From Emergencia sp. 1XD21-10 (GTDB lineage: Bacteria > Bacillota > Clostridia > Peptostreptococcales > Anaerovoracaceae): a DNA stretch of 64,000 bases. Numbering within the stretch: the first letter of the stretch is position 1; every line of letters starts with the position of its first letter. A model generated the notes under the pieces. The model searched no databases and had not been told where the DNA came from. It was given only the letters and a program-made list of their open reading frames with translations. Both the position numbers and the translations under genes were made by a program. The stretch spans positions 62,001 through 126,000 of the forward strand of contig NZ_QWEQ01000013.1 in NCBI RefSeq assembly GCF_009936045.1. The letters run 5' to 3'. Positions 8,603 through 16,174 of the stretch are shown here, in pieces.

Positions 8603-9849
8603 ATTTCCGCCTCTTCCGTACGCTGCTTAATACAAGAACAACGCTCTCCCAGATCTGTCATTCCAGTATCGCTGCACTTCTCACAAGCGTACTTTATGTC
8701 GGTGTAATCCATCTCAAAATTGTTTTCCGTCAGCACCACTGCACGTTCTGCTGCCAGCTCGTCCATAATGCTGTTTATCTTCTTACTCTCGTTCTCTGAA
8801 GAGCCTAAAATCAGCGCCTTAGAAAGCTGGGATCCCATCCTGCGGATTTCCTCATCAATGTCTTTAATTCTAGGCAGCTTCTGATAAACTTCCTGTTTTC
8901 TCTCTTCCGCCTCTTTCTCTGCCTTATCCCGCAAGTAATCGTAATACTGGTTGAGCACTGCCTGAGTCACCACAATCTTGGTGTTGACATCCACGCCTTT
9001 GCTCTGCGCTTCGTCTCTCCAGTTTTCTAAAACCTTGTTGACATAGTTAAAATTCGGACTGGATATACCGGCTGTCTTTGTACAGGCTTCCAACACCCTG
9101 TCCATAGAGTAGCCCATACGCTCAAACCAGTTATCCATCATTTCTTTTTCTGCTTCTGTAGCATTTCTGGTAAAACCAAGAGCTTTAAGCACTCTTCTGT
9201 AGCGGTAATATTTTTCGTCCATCTCCTGCAGTTTTTCGCTAATCTGATCTGTGGACTGAAGCCCTTCTTCGGTCCATCCTTTTACCACACTTTCGATATA
9301 CCGCATGCTGGTCTTGTTCTTGTCGATAGAATATTTTACTGCTGTAAAAACCACCTCAGGGCTAGCGCCGTAATCGGTAAGCCATTTCATAATCTGACCC
9401 AGCTCAGAAGAGTCCAGAGTCCGTCCCAAAGCTTTCTCGATATCTTTAAACATAACTTTGACTTCCGGATTTCCGAAGACATTGTCACCTTTCGGTCTGC
9501 TTGCTTCCCCCCGTACAGGTGCAGTGTTTTTCCCATACAGCTGCTCCTTCAGACTGAGAAATTCCACAATAAAGCTAACGTTGCCCTGTGTATCAAAGTA
9601 ACGCTTTCTTATAACGCCTCGCTCTTCCCAATATTCCCAGGCTTCCCGCACTTTCTCCTCAGAAAGTCCCAGCTGTTTTGCTATCGCTTTTTCCGTAATT
9701 TCAAGACCGTGTTCTGCATACATACTCGCATACAGATATACCTTCACAAAATCTCCGGGCGCGGATGGCATATATTCGTTGATAAAAATATTTTCTACTT
9801 TTGTATCCAGCAGAAAAAAGTCTTTGATTTTTTCTTTTATAAAGTTCAT
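8572..9849 (-). CDS. DnaD-domain primosome protein with a DnaC-type N-terminal domain at its C-terminus
   Basis: The first ~100 residues form a winged-helix DnaD/DnaB-type domain (YLYASMY.., ITEKAIAKQLGLSEEKVREAWEYWEERGVI). Residues ~130-300 contain two DnaD C-terminal-type modules with the family pattern FxxIEKALGR..S..E...I..W. From about residue 320 the sequence changes to what is normally the start of clostridial DnaC/DnaI helicase loaders: VYQKLPRIKDIDEEIRRMG, SKALI, and a zinc-ribbon YACEKCSDTG..GERCSCIKQ (about 385-405). It stops before any AAA+ ATPase domain. It probably helps load the dnaB helicase encoded 0.2 kb upstream; see the finding on the missing ATPase. Confidence 0.85.
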   Translation of the reverse strand: MNFIKEKIKDFFLLDTKVENIFINEYMPSAPGDFVKVYLYASMYAEHGLEITEKAIAKQLGLSEEKVREAWEYWEERGVIRKRYFDTQGNVSFIVEFLSLKEQLYGKNTAPVRGEASRPKGDNVFGNPEVKVMFKDIEKALGRTLDSSELGQIMKWLTDYGASPEVVFTAVKYSIDKNKTSMRYIESVVKGWTEEGLQSTDQISEKLQEMDEKYYRYRRVLKALGFTRNATEAEKEMMDNWFERMGYSMDRVLEACTKTAGISSPNFNYVNKVLENWRDEAQSKGVDVNTKIVVTQAVLNQYYDYLRDKAEKEAEERKQEVYQKLPRIKDIDEEIRRMGSQLSKALILGSSENESKKINSIMDELAAERAVVLTENNFEMDYTDIKYACEKCSDTGMTDLGERCSCIKQRTEEAEIWIKKKSLEK

Positions 9850-9861
9850 AAATACTCGCCC

Positions 9862-10053
9862 TTATGCTTCTTTATTCAGCGCGCAAAGCAATTCTTCTAT
9901 GTCAAGACCATGTCCCTCTGCCGCTTCATGCAAAGTTTCCTGCACTGCTCCGGGACAACCGGTGCAAAGCAGTCCATACTCTTCAAAAATCAATTCCATC
10001 TCTTCGTTAAGATTCAAAACATCACAAACCTTCATATCCCCTGTAATTTTCAT
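9862..10053 (-). CDS. DUF1858 domain protein
   Basis: A 63-residue protein consisting of one DUF1858 domain: KITGDMKVCDVL, then IFEEYGLLCTGCPGAVQETL and AAEGHGLDIEELLCALN. The CxxC pair (CTGC) sits at the start of a helix, as in the N-terminal extension of ScdA/RIC-type and hybrid-cluster-associated proteins. It may bind a metal or sense redox state, but its role is unknown. The ATG at 10053 has AAGAGAG 6 bases upstream and is preferred to the in-frame TTG at 10059. It lies between dnaB and the DnaD-like gene. Confidence 0.82.
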   Translation of the reverse strand: MKITGDMKVCDVLNLNEEMELIFEEYGLLCTGCPGAVQETLHEAAEGHGLDIEELLCALNKEA

Positions 10054-10087
10054 AAGCAACTCTCTTTCAGATACAAATCACTATAAA

Positions 10088-11404
10088 CTACGCTTTATCA
10101 CTGAACTTGGTGTATCTTGCCACCCAAGTCAAATCAAAGGTTTCGGTCGGCCCACTTCTGTGTTTTGCAAGATTCACCTCACAGACACCCGGTTTTTCTG
10201 AGTTTTCCTTATTATAATAGTCGTCACGATACAGGAACATAACCATATCGGCGTCCTGTTCGATAGATCCGGATTCACGCAGGTCAGACAGAATCGGTCT
10301 ATGATCCTGTCTTTGTTCCGGTGCACGGGAAAGCTGAGAAAGTACCATTACAGGACAATCCATCTCTCTTGCCAGCAATTTTAAATATCTGGACAGATTA
10401 CTGATTTCCTGCTGTCTGCTGTCTGCTCTCCCCTCTGCCTTCATCAGCTGCAGATAGTCGATAATGACAAGATCCAGACCCTTTTCAGATTTCAGTCTTC
10501 GGCACTTATTTTTCATTTCAAGTACACTGATACCTGGTGTATCGTCAATATGTAAATTGGTTTTGGACAAAGAGTCCAGCGCCATATTAATTCTGTCCCA
10601 GTCGTTTCGCTCCAGACTTCCCGTTTTCAACTTCTGCATTTCTACGCGGGACTCCATAGCCAGAAGTCTCTGTCCAAGCTGTTCTTTGGACATTTCCAAA
10701 CTGAAAATCAGCACGCTGGCACCGGATTTTACTGCTGCGTTCTGGGCGATATTCAAAACAAAGGCAGTCTTTCCCATAGCAGGTCTTGCCGCAATAATAA
10801 CAAGGTCAGATCGCTGCAACCCGCTTGTCAGCTCATCCAGCCGTTTAAATCCCGTGGAAAGTCCGATGACCTGTCCCTGCGTCTGTATTGCTCTGTCTAT
10901 CATCGCTACATTTTCTATGAGAACTTCTTTAATAGGCGCAAAATCGCTGCGCTGACCTTTCTGGGCGATTTCAAAAATGCCCTTTTCAGCGTAGTCCAAA
11001 ATATCAGAAGCCGCCATGGATTCTTCATAGCCTTTCTCTCTGATATCCTCAGCGGTCTGAATCAGTCTGCGCATAGAGGCTTTTTCAGAAACAATCTTGG
11101 CATACTCCGCAGCACTGCTGGGTGCAGGAGCAACCGATGACAAGCTGGCGATATAGACTCTGCCGCCGACCATTTCAAGCGACTTTCTCTTGCGCAGTTC
11201 CTCACAGACCGTTACAATGTCCACCGGTACATTATTTCTGAATAGCTCAATCATCACAGTGAAAATCTCTTTATGCGCTGCGTCATAAAAATCCTCTGGT
11301 GTAATATGGTCAATAACATCGGAAAGCGCGTCCTTGCTCAGCATGGCTGAGCCTAAAACAGACTTCTCCGCTTCCGTATTATGGGGTGGAATTTTCTCAA
11401 CCAT
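10088..11404 (-). CDS. dnaB: Replicative DNA helicase
   Basis: The 438-residue protein is the ring-shaped replicative helicase that unwinds DNA ahead of the fork (named DnaC in Bacillus). It has the N-terminal domain (PPHNTEAEKSVLGSAML), a linker, and a RecA-like motor with Walker A in AARPAMGKTAF, Walker B in LVIIDYLQLM and the SQLSRAPEQR and LRESGSIEQDAD motifs. Length is normal and no intein is visible. It lies in the conserved gdpP-rplI-dnaB order and is co-directional with rplI 34 bases away. Confidence 0.97.
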   Translation of the reverse strand: MVEKIPPHNTEAEKSVLGSAMLSKDALSDVIDHITPEDFYDAAHKEIFTVMIELFRNNVPVDIVTVCEELRKRKSLEMVGGRVYIASLSSVAPAPSSAAEYAKIVSEKASMRRLIQTAEDIREKGYEESMAASDILDYAEKGIFEIAQKGQRSDFAPIKEVLIENVAMIDRAIQTQGQVIGLSTGFKRLDELTSGLQRSDLVIIAARPAMGKTAFVLNIAQNAAVKSGASVLIFSLEMSKEQLGQRLLAMESRVEMQKLKTGSLERNDWDRINMALDSLSKTNLHIDDTPGISVLEMKNKCRRLKSEKGLDLVIIDYLQLMKAEGRADSRQQEISNLSRYLKLLAREMDCPVMVLSQLSRAPEQRQDHRPILSDLRESGSIEQDADMVMFLYRDDYYNKENSEKPGVCEVNLAKHRSGPTETFDLTWVARYTKFSDKA

Positions 11405-11438
11405 GTAGATTCCTCTCTATACTATCAGTCAATCAGTT

Positions 11439-11882
11439 TTAGTCGGTTACTTCAACGGTCAGCTTACCGGATACTTCCGGATACAATTTCACATCAATTT
11501 CAAATCTGCCAATACTCTTAATTGGGTTTTTCATCTGAATTTTTTTCTTATCGATGGTAAGACCGGTCTGCTTTTTCGTTTCGTCAGCAATATCCTTGGA
11601 AGTAATGGAGCCGAAAAGTCTGCCGCCTTCACCGGACTTAGTCTTGATAATAACAGTTACATCTTCCAGCTTCTTTGCAAGTTCTTCTGCCGCCGCTTTT
11701 TCTTCTGCCTTTTTCTGTGCCAGCAGTTCTTTCTGCTTCTCAAGACTTCTGATATTGCCATCGGTCGCCTCGGTTGCATACCCTTTCGGCAGCAGCATGT
11801 TTCTTGCGTATCCATCGCTGACTTTTACTACATCACCAGCTTTACCAGTACCTTTTACATCTCTATTTAAAATTACAATCAT
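11439..11882 (-). CDS. rplI: 50S ribosomal protein L9
   Basis: L9 is a two-domain ribosomal protein that bridges the L1 region and limits frameshifting. The 147-residue product shows the N-terminal signature VILNRDVKGTGKAGDVVKVSDGYARNMLLPKGYA, a central charged helix rich in Lys/Glu/Ala, and the C-terminal GRLFGSITSKDIAD domain. It sits 14 bases after the GdpP-like gene and before dnaB, as in most Bacillota. Confidence 0.98.
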   Translation of the reverse strand: MIVILNRDVKGTGKAGDVVKVSDGYARNMLLPKGYATEATDGNIRSLEKQKELLAQKKAEEKAAAEELAKKLEDVTVIIKTKSGEGGRLFGSITSKDIADETKKQTGLTIDKKKIQMKNPIKSIGRFEIDVKLYPEVSGKLTVEVTD

Positions 11883-11896
11883 CTTTATCTCTCCTT

Positions 11897-13645
11897 TTAT
11901 TTTAGTAATTCCAACACTTTCTCTATAACTTCCTCAGGGCTGCCGTCCACCTGCGCACCCGCCGTGGTTAGATGTCCGCCCCCGCCCAGTTTTTCCATAA
12001 TTACTTGTACGTTGATTTCCCCCAAAGATCTGGCGCTTATTACTGTTTTTCCCTGTGAAGTTCTTCCTGCCACAAAGGAAGCTTTAATGTCCTTGATAGT
12101 CAAAAGCTCATCTGCAACCTGAGAATTTACTACCTGCGCATCTTCATTGCAGCCTTCACAGATGGAGGTTGCAACGCCTTTTTCGTGAAAGTCCGCAGCT
12201 GCAATACACTTTGCACGAATCTTAAATGCCTCCAGATCAGTCTGGAAAAATCGCTTTACTTCTGCAGTGTCTGCGCCGGATCGTCTGAGCCATGCCGCAG
12301 CCTCAAAAGTTCTGACGCCGGTCTTTACAGCAAAGCGGTTAGTATCGATTGTCATTCCTGCAAGGAGCGCTTCTGCCTCCAGCTTAATAAGTGTTTTCTT
12401 TGGCGCTGCATACTGCAGAATCTCGCTGACCAGCTCTGCTGTTGAAGAAGCGTAGGATTCAATATAGGACAAAATCGGATTTTCCACATAATCCTCTGCT
12501 TTTCTGTGATGATCGATAACCACAATTCGCTCTGTCATTGTAAGCAAATTTCTGTTTTCAACATAACTAGGTCTATGGGTATCTACTATAATCAACAGCG
12601 TGTCTTCATCAGCCAGGCTTTCAGCTTTTTTGTTGTTAACAAAAATATAATTATCGCTTTCTTTAGCCTGCTCATAAATTTCCTGCAAAGATCCTATCAC
12701 TTCGTCAAGAAGAATATATGCAGTTCTGCCGCACATAGCGCACAGTCTGTGAATGCCCAGCGCCGAGCCAAAGCAGTCCATATCCGGGTGAACATGACCC
12801 ATGATGATCACTTTCTTTGACTGCTCAATCAGCTGTTTCAATGCATGGGCGATAACTCTGGATTTTCCTTTGTTTCCCTTCTCTACAGTCTGCATTTTCC
12901 CGCCATAATACTCGATTTTGCTGACACGTTTAATGACAGCCTGATCGCCTCCGCGTCCTCGTGCAAGATCCATAGCGGCTCTGGAGTATTCCTCTGTGGT
13001 AATCAGGTTCTTTCCTCCAACGCCTACCCCGATACTCAGACTCATCGGAAAATCCGCTTCCGTCTCAATCTGTCTAATCTCGTCCAAAATACCAAACTTA
13101 TTTTCGATAATATTCTCTAAATGAGAATACTGGCAGTACATGACATACTGTGAATTGTTCAGTTTGTTGATAGAGCCTTCGTTTTTGGCAGCCCACTGAC
13201 GAATCACACTATCGGCAGCAGCGGTAATGCGCATCCGCATTTCTGGCAGAGTGCTGGCCTCAAACTCATCGTAATTATCTATAACGATTCTAAGCACGCA
13301 TACGCGTTCATCGTTATACCGATCTTTCAAATTCTCAAAGTTGGTTATATCATAGAAAAATACCAAAAGGTTCGCGTCCTCTTCCCCACTTTCTCTACTG
13401 ATAATCAGCTTAAATTGCTTCCCGTTTCTTTCCAGAAAGAAGTGTGTTCCCTCGTCCACCTTGCTATATAAATCAGAGGTCTTTATTCCGGTTAAGGCAA
13501 AAAAGTCCGCATCTTCAATTCCGTCATAAATAAACACATCTCCGATGTGCTCATTGGCGCTTACCACTTTCCCTTTACTGTTAATAATGCAGACAGGTAA
13601 AGGTATTTTAGATGAAATTTCTTTTTCAAACAAAATTTTTGCCAT
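11897..13645 (-). CDS. gdpP: GdpP-like DHH/DHHA1 cyclic-di-AMP phosphodiesterase lacking membrane helices
   Basis: GdpP hydrolyses the second messenger c-di-AMP. The 582-residue protein has a PAS-like domain (about 12-110: LPVCIINSKGKVVSANEHIGDVF), a degenerate GGDEF-like domain (about 115-255) and DHH plus DHHA1 domains (about 270-582). Catalytic marks are GHVHPDMDCFGSA (about 284-295), IIVDTHRP, VIDHHRK (about 377) and GGGGHLTTAGAQ (about 557). Typical GdpP proteins are longer and start with two membrane helices; none is visible here and the ATG begins directly before the PAS domain. Gene order with rplI and dnaB supports orthology. Confidence 0.92.
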   Translation of the reverse strand: MAKILFEKEISSKIPLPVCIINSKGKVVSANEHIGDVFIYDGIEDADFFALTGIKTSDLYSKVDEGTHFFLERNGKQFKLIISRESGEEDANLLVFFYDITNFENLKDRYNDERVCVLRIVIDNYDEFEASTLPEMRMRITAAADSVIRQWAAKNEGSINKLNNSQYVMYCQYSHLENIIENKFGILDEIRQIETEADFPMSLSIGVGVGGKNLITTEEYSRAAMDLARGRGGDQAVIKRVSKIEYYGGKMQTVEKGNKGKSRVIAHALKQLIEQSKKVIIMGHVHPDMDCFGSALGIHRLCAMCGRTAYILLDEVIGSLQEIYEQAKESDNYIFVNNKKAESLADEDTLLIIVDTHRPSYVENRNLLTMTERIVVIDHHRKAEDYVENPILSYIESYASSTAELVSEILQYAAPKKTLIKLEAEALLAGMTIDTNRFAVKTGVRTFEAAAWLRRSGADTAEVKRFFQTDLEAFKIRAKCIAAADFHEKGVATSICEGCNEDAQVVNSQVADELLTIKDIKASFVAGRTSQGKTVISARSLGEINVQVIMEKLGGGGHLTTAGAQVDGSPEEVIEKVLELLK

Positions 13646-13669
13646 TTCTCGTCCCTCTTTTTAGCGCAT

Positions 13670-13713
13670 AAAACCAGTGCAATATACATTAATATATCAC
13701 ATTAGCTGGTTTT
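13670..13713 (-). terminator. Possible terminator between the SprT-like and gdpP genes
   Basis: AAAACCAG (13670-13677) can pair with CTGGTTTT (13706-13713) around a long AT-rich loop. The T-run is only the stem itself, so termination is uncertain. The rest of the 13646-13783 gap holds a TATACT-like -10 on the minus strand and a CCCTAGGG palindrome, but no gene. Confidence 0.3.
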
Positions 13714-13783
13714 CTTCGTGTTGTTTCTGTGATAATTCCCTAGGGATTACTCATAGGGTTTACAGTATAGTATACCACATTTT

Positions 13784-14317
13784 CTAAATTTGGTCTACCT
13801 CTAATGCACCACCGCACTTTGCACACCGGTATTTTTGCGGTTCATCCACGACCCTGCTTTTTCTCATACGATAGCTGGTACTACCGCATCTTTTGCAGCG
13901 AATACAATATTTATAATGAACCCTTTGCTCCGCTGCCGGAGTTGTTATTCCCAGCTCTTCTGAGGTGCTCATTCTTTGTATGTGGTATCCGTATGTCTGA
14001 TTCACCATTTTAGCCAGTTTTTTCCATTTTGTTCCATGGTTGAAGCAGCCTGGACAGGTGTGGAGCAACTCATGAAGGATGACCTGCTTCAAAGCTTTAT
14101 CTCTGGCATCTGCTAGCGCAGTGGAAATCTCAATTCGGAAAACCTGTCCAAGACCTTTTTTCTCTACCTTGCAGCAGCCAAGTCTCTTTTTGGCCCTGTG
14201 GTTCGCTTTAATTTCCAGTATTTTACTTGAAGGTTTAATACCTATGCTGCGCAGTTCTTCCTCTGCCTCTTTCATCAACACTCTGATTCTATGTTCAAAT
14301 TCTATCATACTCTTCAT
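13784..14317 (-). CDS. SprT-like zinc metalloprotease-fold protein
   Basis: The protein (177 residues from ATG 14317; another ATG at 14308 is equally possible) has an SprT-like domain with the HELLHTCPGCFNHGTKW zinc-binding motif, in which HExxH and a later His are complete. A C-terminal zinc ribbon follows, with C-x2-C (YCIRCKRCG) and C-x2-C (YRCAKCGG). SprT/Spartan-type proteins include DNA-protein crosslink proteases, but bacterial SprT-like members are mostly uncharacterised. A strong hairpin lies only about 14 bases upstream of the start, so expression probably depends on readthrough from parB. Confidence 0.85.
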   Translation of the reverse strand: MKSMIEFEHRIRVLMKEAEEELRSIGIKPSSKILEIKANHRAKKRLGCCKVEKKGLGQVFRIEISTALADARDKALKQVILHELLHTCPGCFNHGTKWKKLAKMVNQTYGYHIQRMSTSEELGITTPAAEQRVHYKYCIRCKRCGSTSYRMRKSRVVDEPQKYRCAKCGGALEVDQI

Positions 14318-14329
14318 CCTGATATAGCA

Positions 14330-14356
14330 AAATGCCTCTTGCTTCAAGAGGCATTT
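14330..14356 (-). terminator. Terminator after parB, or leader hairpin of the SprT-like gene
   Basis: A perfect 12-bp stem (AAATGCCTCTTG / CAAGAGGCATTT) with a 3-base loop ends in TTTT on the minus strand. It follows the parB stop by 26 bases and precedes the next start by about 14 bases. Confidence 0.7.
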
Positions 14357-14362
14357 CCTTGA

Positions 14363-14378
14363 TGTTTCATGTGAAACA
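14363..14378. promoter_or_regulatory. parS-like site with one central change
   Basis: TGTTTCATGTGAAACA matches the parS consensus TGTTNCACGTGAAACA except that the central CACG is CATG, which makes the two half-sites slightly unequal. It sits just downstream of parB and may bind Spo0J/ParB. Confidence 0.75.
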
Positions 14379-14382
14379 AATA

Positions 14383-15285
14383 TTATAATTCCACAGATTT
14401 CAATAATTCTATTAAACGATTTAATTCTTCCGCACTATAATACTCTAATTCAATCTTTCCTTTTTTCCCTTTTTGCTCGATGGAAACTCTAGTGCCGAAA
14501 ATGTTTTTTAGTTCATTCTCTACGTGAACCGTATCTGCACCCTTCACTTTTTTTACAGGTCGCTTCTTTGGTTTTCCCGCAGCCTGTACCAACTGCTCTA
14601 TCTTACGAACAGACAGTCCTTCTTCTATTATTTTTCTGCAAAGCTCTGCCTGCAACTTTTTATCGCTTATCGAAATGAGCGCTCTTGCATGTCCGGTTGA
14701 AATTTTTCCTTCCGTTACCAAATCCTGAATCTGAGGCGGCAGTTTTAAAAGACGCAGCGCATTGGTAATGTACGGTCTGCTTTTGCTGACACTTTTGGAA
14801 ACTTCCTCCTGCGTCAAGCCGTAGGTTTTAATCATCTGATTCAGTCCTTCCGCTTCCTCAATCGGATTCAGATCTTCACGCTGCATATTCTCTATAATTG
14901 CAATGAGCATATTCTCTTCATCGTTAAACTTACGAATCAGACATGGGACTTCTTTCAGTGCTGCTTTTCTGGCAGCTCGCCATCTTCTTTCACCGGCAAC
15001 AATCTCATACCCAGTACTGCTCTTTCTAACTACCAGTGGCTGAATGATTCCATGTTCTAAAATTGAATCAGACAGCTCGCTGATTTTTTCCTCATTGAAT
15101 ACCTTTCGTGGTTGATTTTCGTTGGGTTTGATATCATTAATATTAATATATACTACTGCGTTTTCTTCATCTGCCATAGTAGGTGCTTTCACAGTCTCTT
15201 CTGGCTGCACCACTGGCGCCTGATCAGCAAACAGCGCATCAAGTCCTCTTCCCAGTCCCCTGTTCTTTGTCTTTCCTGATGCCAT
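14383..15285 (-). CDS. parB: Chromosome partitioning protein ParB (Spo0J)
   Basis: ParB binds parS, hydrolyses CTP and spreads on origin-proximal DNA to recruit ParA and condensin. The 300-residue protein has the N-terminal RGLGRGLDALF segment, the CTP-binding GERRWRAARKA motif, ENMQREDLNPIEEA, a helix-turn-helix (GLTQEEVSKSVSKSRPYITNALRLL) and a C-terminal dimerisation region ending in ELNRLIELL. Its ATG overlaps the parA stop by one base (TAATG). Confidence 0.97.
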   Translation of the reverse strand: MASGKTKNRGLGRGLDALFADQAPVVQPEETVKAPTMADEENAVVYININDIKPNENQPRKVFNEEKISELSDSILEHGIIQPLVVRKSSTGYEIVAGERRWRAARKAALKEVPCLIRKFNDEENMLIAIIENMQREDLNPIEEAEGLNQMIKTYGLTQEEVSKSVSKSRPYITNALRLLKLPPQIQDLVTEGKISTGHARALISISDKKLQAELCRKIIEEGLSVRKIEQLVQAAGKPKKRPVKKVKGADTVHVENELKNIFGTRVSIEQKGKKGKIELEYYSAEELNRLIELLKSVEL

Positions 15286-16058
15286 TATTTATTTTCCTCC
15301 CACTCCAGAAATTCTTCCGCAAAGTCACGATATGCTTCTGCTCCCTTAGATTTTGGGTCATACTCTGTAATTGCCATACCGAAACTAGGTGCTTCTGCCA
15401 GTCTGATGTTTCTAGGAATTACTGTTGAATAAACTTTAGAGCCGAAATACTTCTTTACTTCCTGTACAACCTGAATAGATAAATTTGTTCTGCCGTCGAA
15501 CATACTTAAAATAACTCCTTCAATTTCCAGGGAAGTATTGAGGCTCTTTTTTACAAGTTCAATTGTATTCACCAGCTGACTTACACCTTCCAGCGCATAA
15601 AACTCACACTGAATTGGAATCAGCACACTTTCTACAGCTGTCAACGAGTTTATCGTCAAAAGTCCCAGCGATGGGGGGCAGTCGATAAAGATATAGTCAT
15701 AGAAGTCCTTAACCTTCTCTATCGCTTTTCGCAGACGTCTTTCTCTGCCTTCCAGGGCTACCATTTCAATTTCTGCACCAACTAAATCAATGCTGGCCGG
15801 AATAATATCCAGATTTTCTATATTCGTATGAATAATCGCTTTGCGGGTGTCAAAGTTATCTTCAATGAGCAGGTCATATACCGTATAAGGTAAATCCTTT
15901 TTAGAAATACCGATTCCGCTGGTAGTATTTCCCTGCGGGTCTATATCCAGCATTAGGATTTTCTTATCTTTCAGCGCCAAACTTGCACCTAAATTGATAT
16001 TGGTTGTAGTCTTACCTACGCCACCCTTCTGATTAAATATTGCAATTGCTTTTCCCAA
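15285..16058 (-). CDS. parA: Chromosome partitioning ATPase ParA (Soj)
   Basis: ParA/Soj is a Walker-type ATPase that works with ParB in origin segregation and modulates DnaA. The deviant Walker A motif KGGVGKTTTN, the LMLDIDPQGNTTSG segment and FIDCPPSLGLLT are all present. A longer reading to 16142 is open, but the start is placed at TTG 16058 because a perfect AGGAGG lies 7 bases upstream and this gives the normal 257-residue length beginning (M)GKAIAIFNQKGG. Translation of parB is coupled to its end. Confidence 0.95.
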   Translation of the reverse strand: MGKAIAIFNQKGGVGKTTTNINLGASLALKDKKILMLDIDPQGNTTSGIGISKKDLPYTVYDLLIEDNFDTRKAIIHTNIENLDIIPASIDLVGAEIEMVALEGRERRLRKAIEKVKDFYDYIFIDCPPSLGLLTINSLTAVESVLIPIQCEFYALEGVSQLVNTIELVKKSLNTSLEIEGVILSMFDGRTNLSIQVVQEVKKYFGSKVYSTVIPRNIRLAEAPSFGMAITEYDPKSKGAEAYRDFAEEFLEWEENK

Positions 16059-16132
16059 TGTTTTTCCTCCTGCAAAGAATGTACTATAGACATTATATAT
16101 GATTCGCTGCAATTTTGCTACTGTTTTACGAA

Positions 16133-16174
16133 AAAAAATCAATGATGTTTCACGTGAAACATCATTGATTTTTT
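16133..16174. promoter_or_regulatory. Consensus parS inside a 42-bp perfect palindrome that also forms the noc terminator
   Basis: TGTTTCACGTGAAACA (16146-16161) is a perfect parS. The symmetry continues outward for 13 further bases on each side, giving two perfect 21-base arms centred at 16153/16154. On the minus strand the palindrome follows and includes the noc stop codon and runs into eight T residues, so the transcript folds as an intrinsic terminator. Confidence 0.92.

Noticed and set aside
12185-12455. Plus-strand reading frames within the gdpP gene and similar frames within mnmG, gyrA and others
   Set aside because: They lie wholly inside strongly conserved genes on the opposite strand, lack ribosome sites and show no family motifs.
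16059-16142. N-terminal extension of parA to 16142
   Set aside because: A perfect AGGAGG lies inside the extension 7 bases before TTG 16058, which gives the normal Soj length; the extra residues match no ParA.
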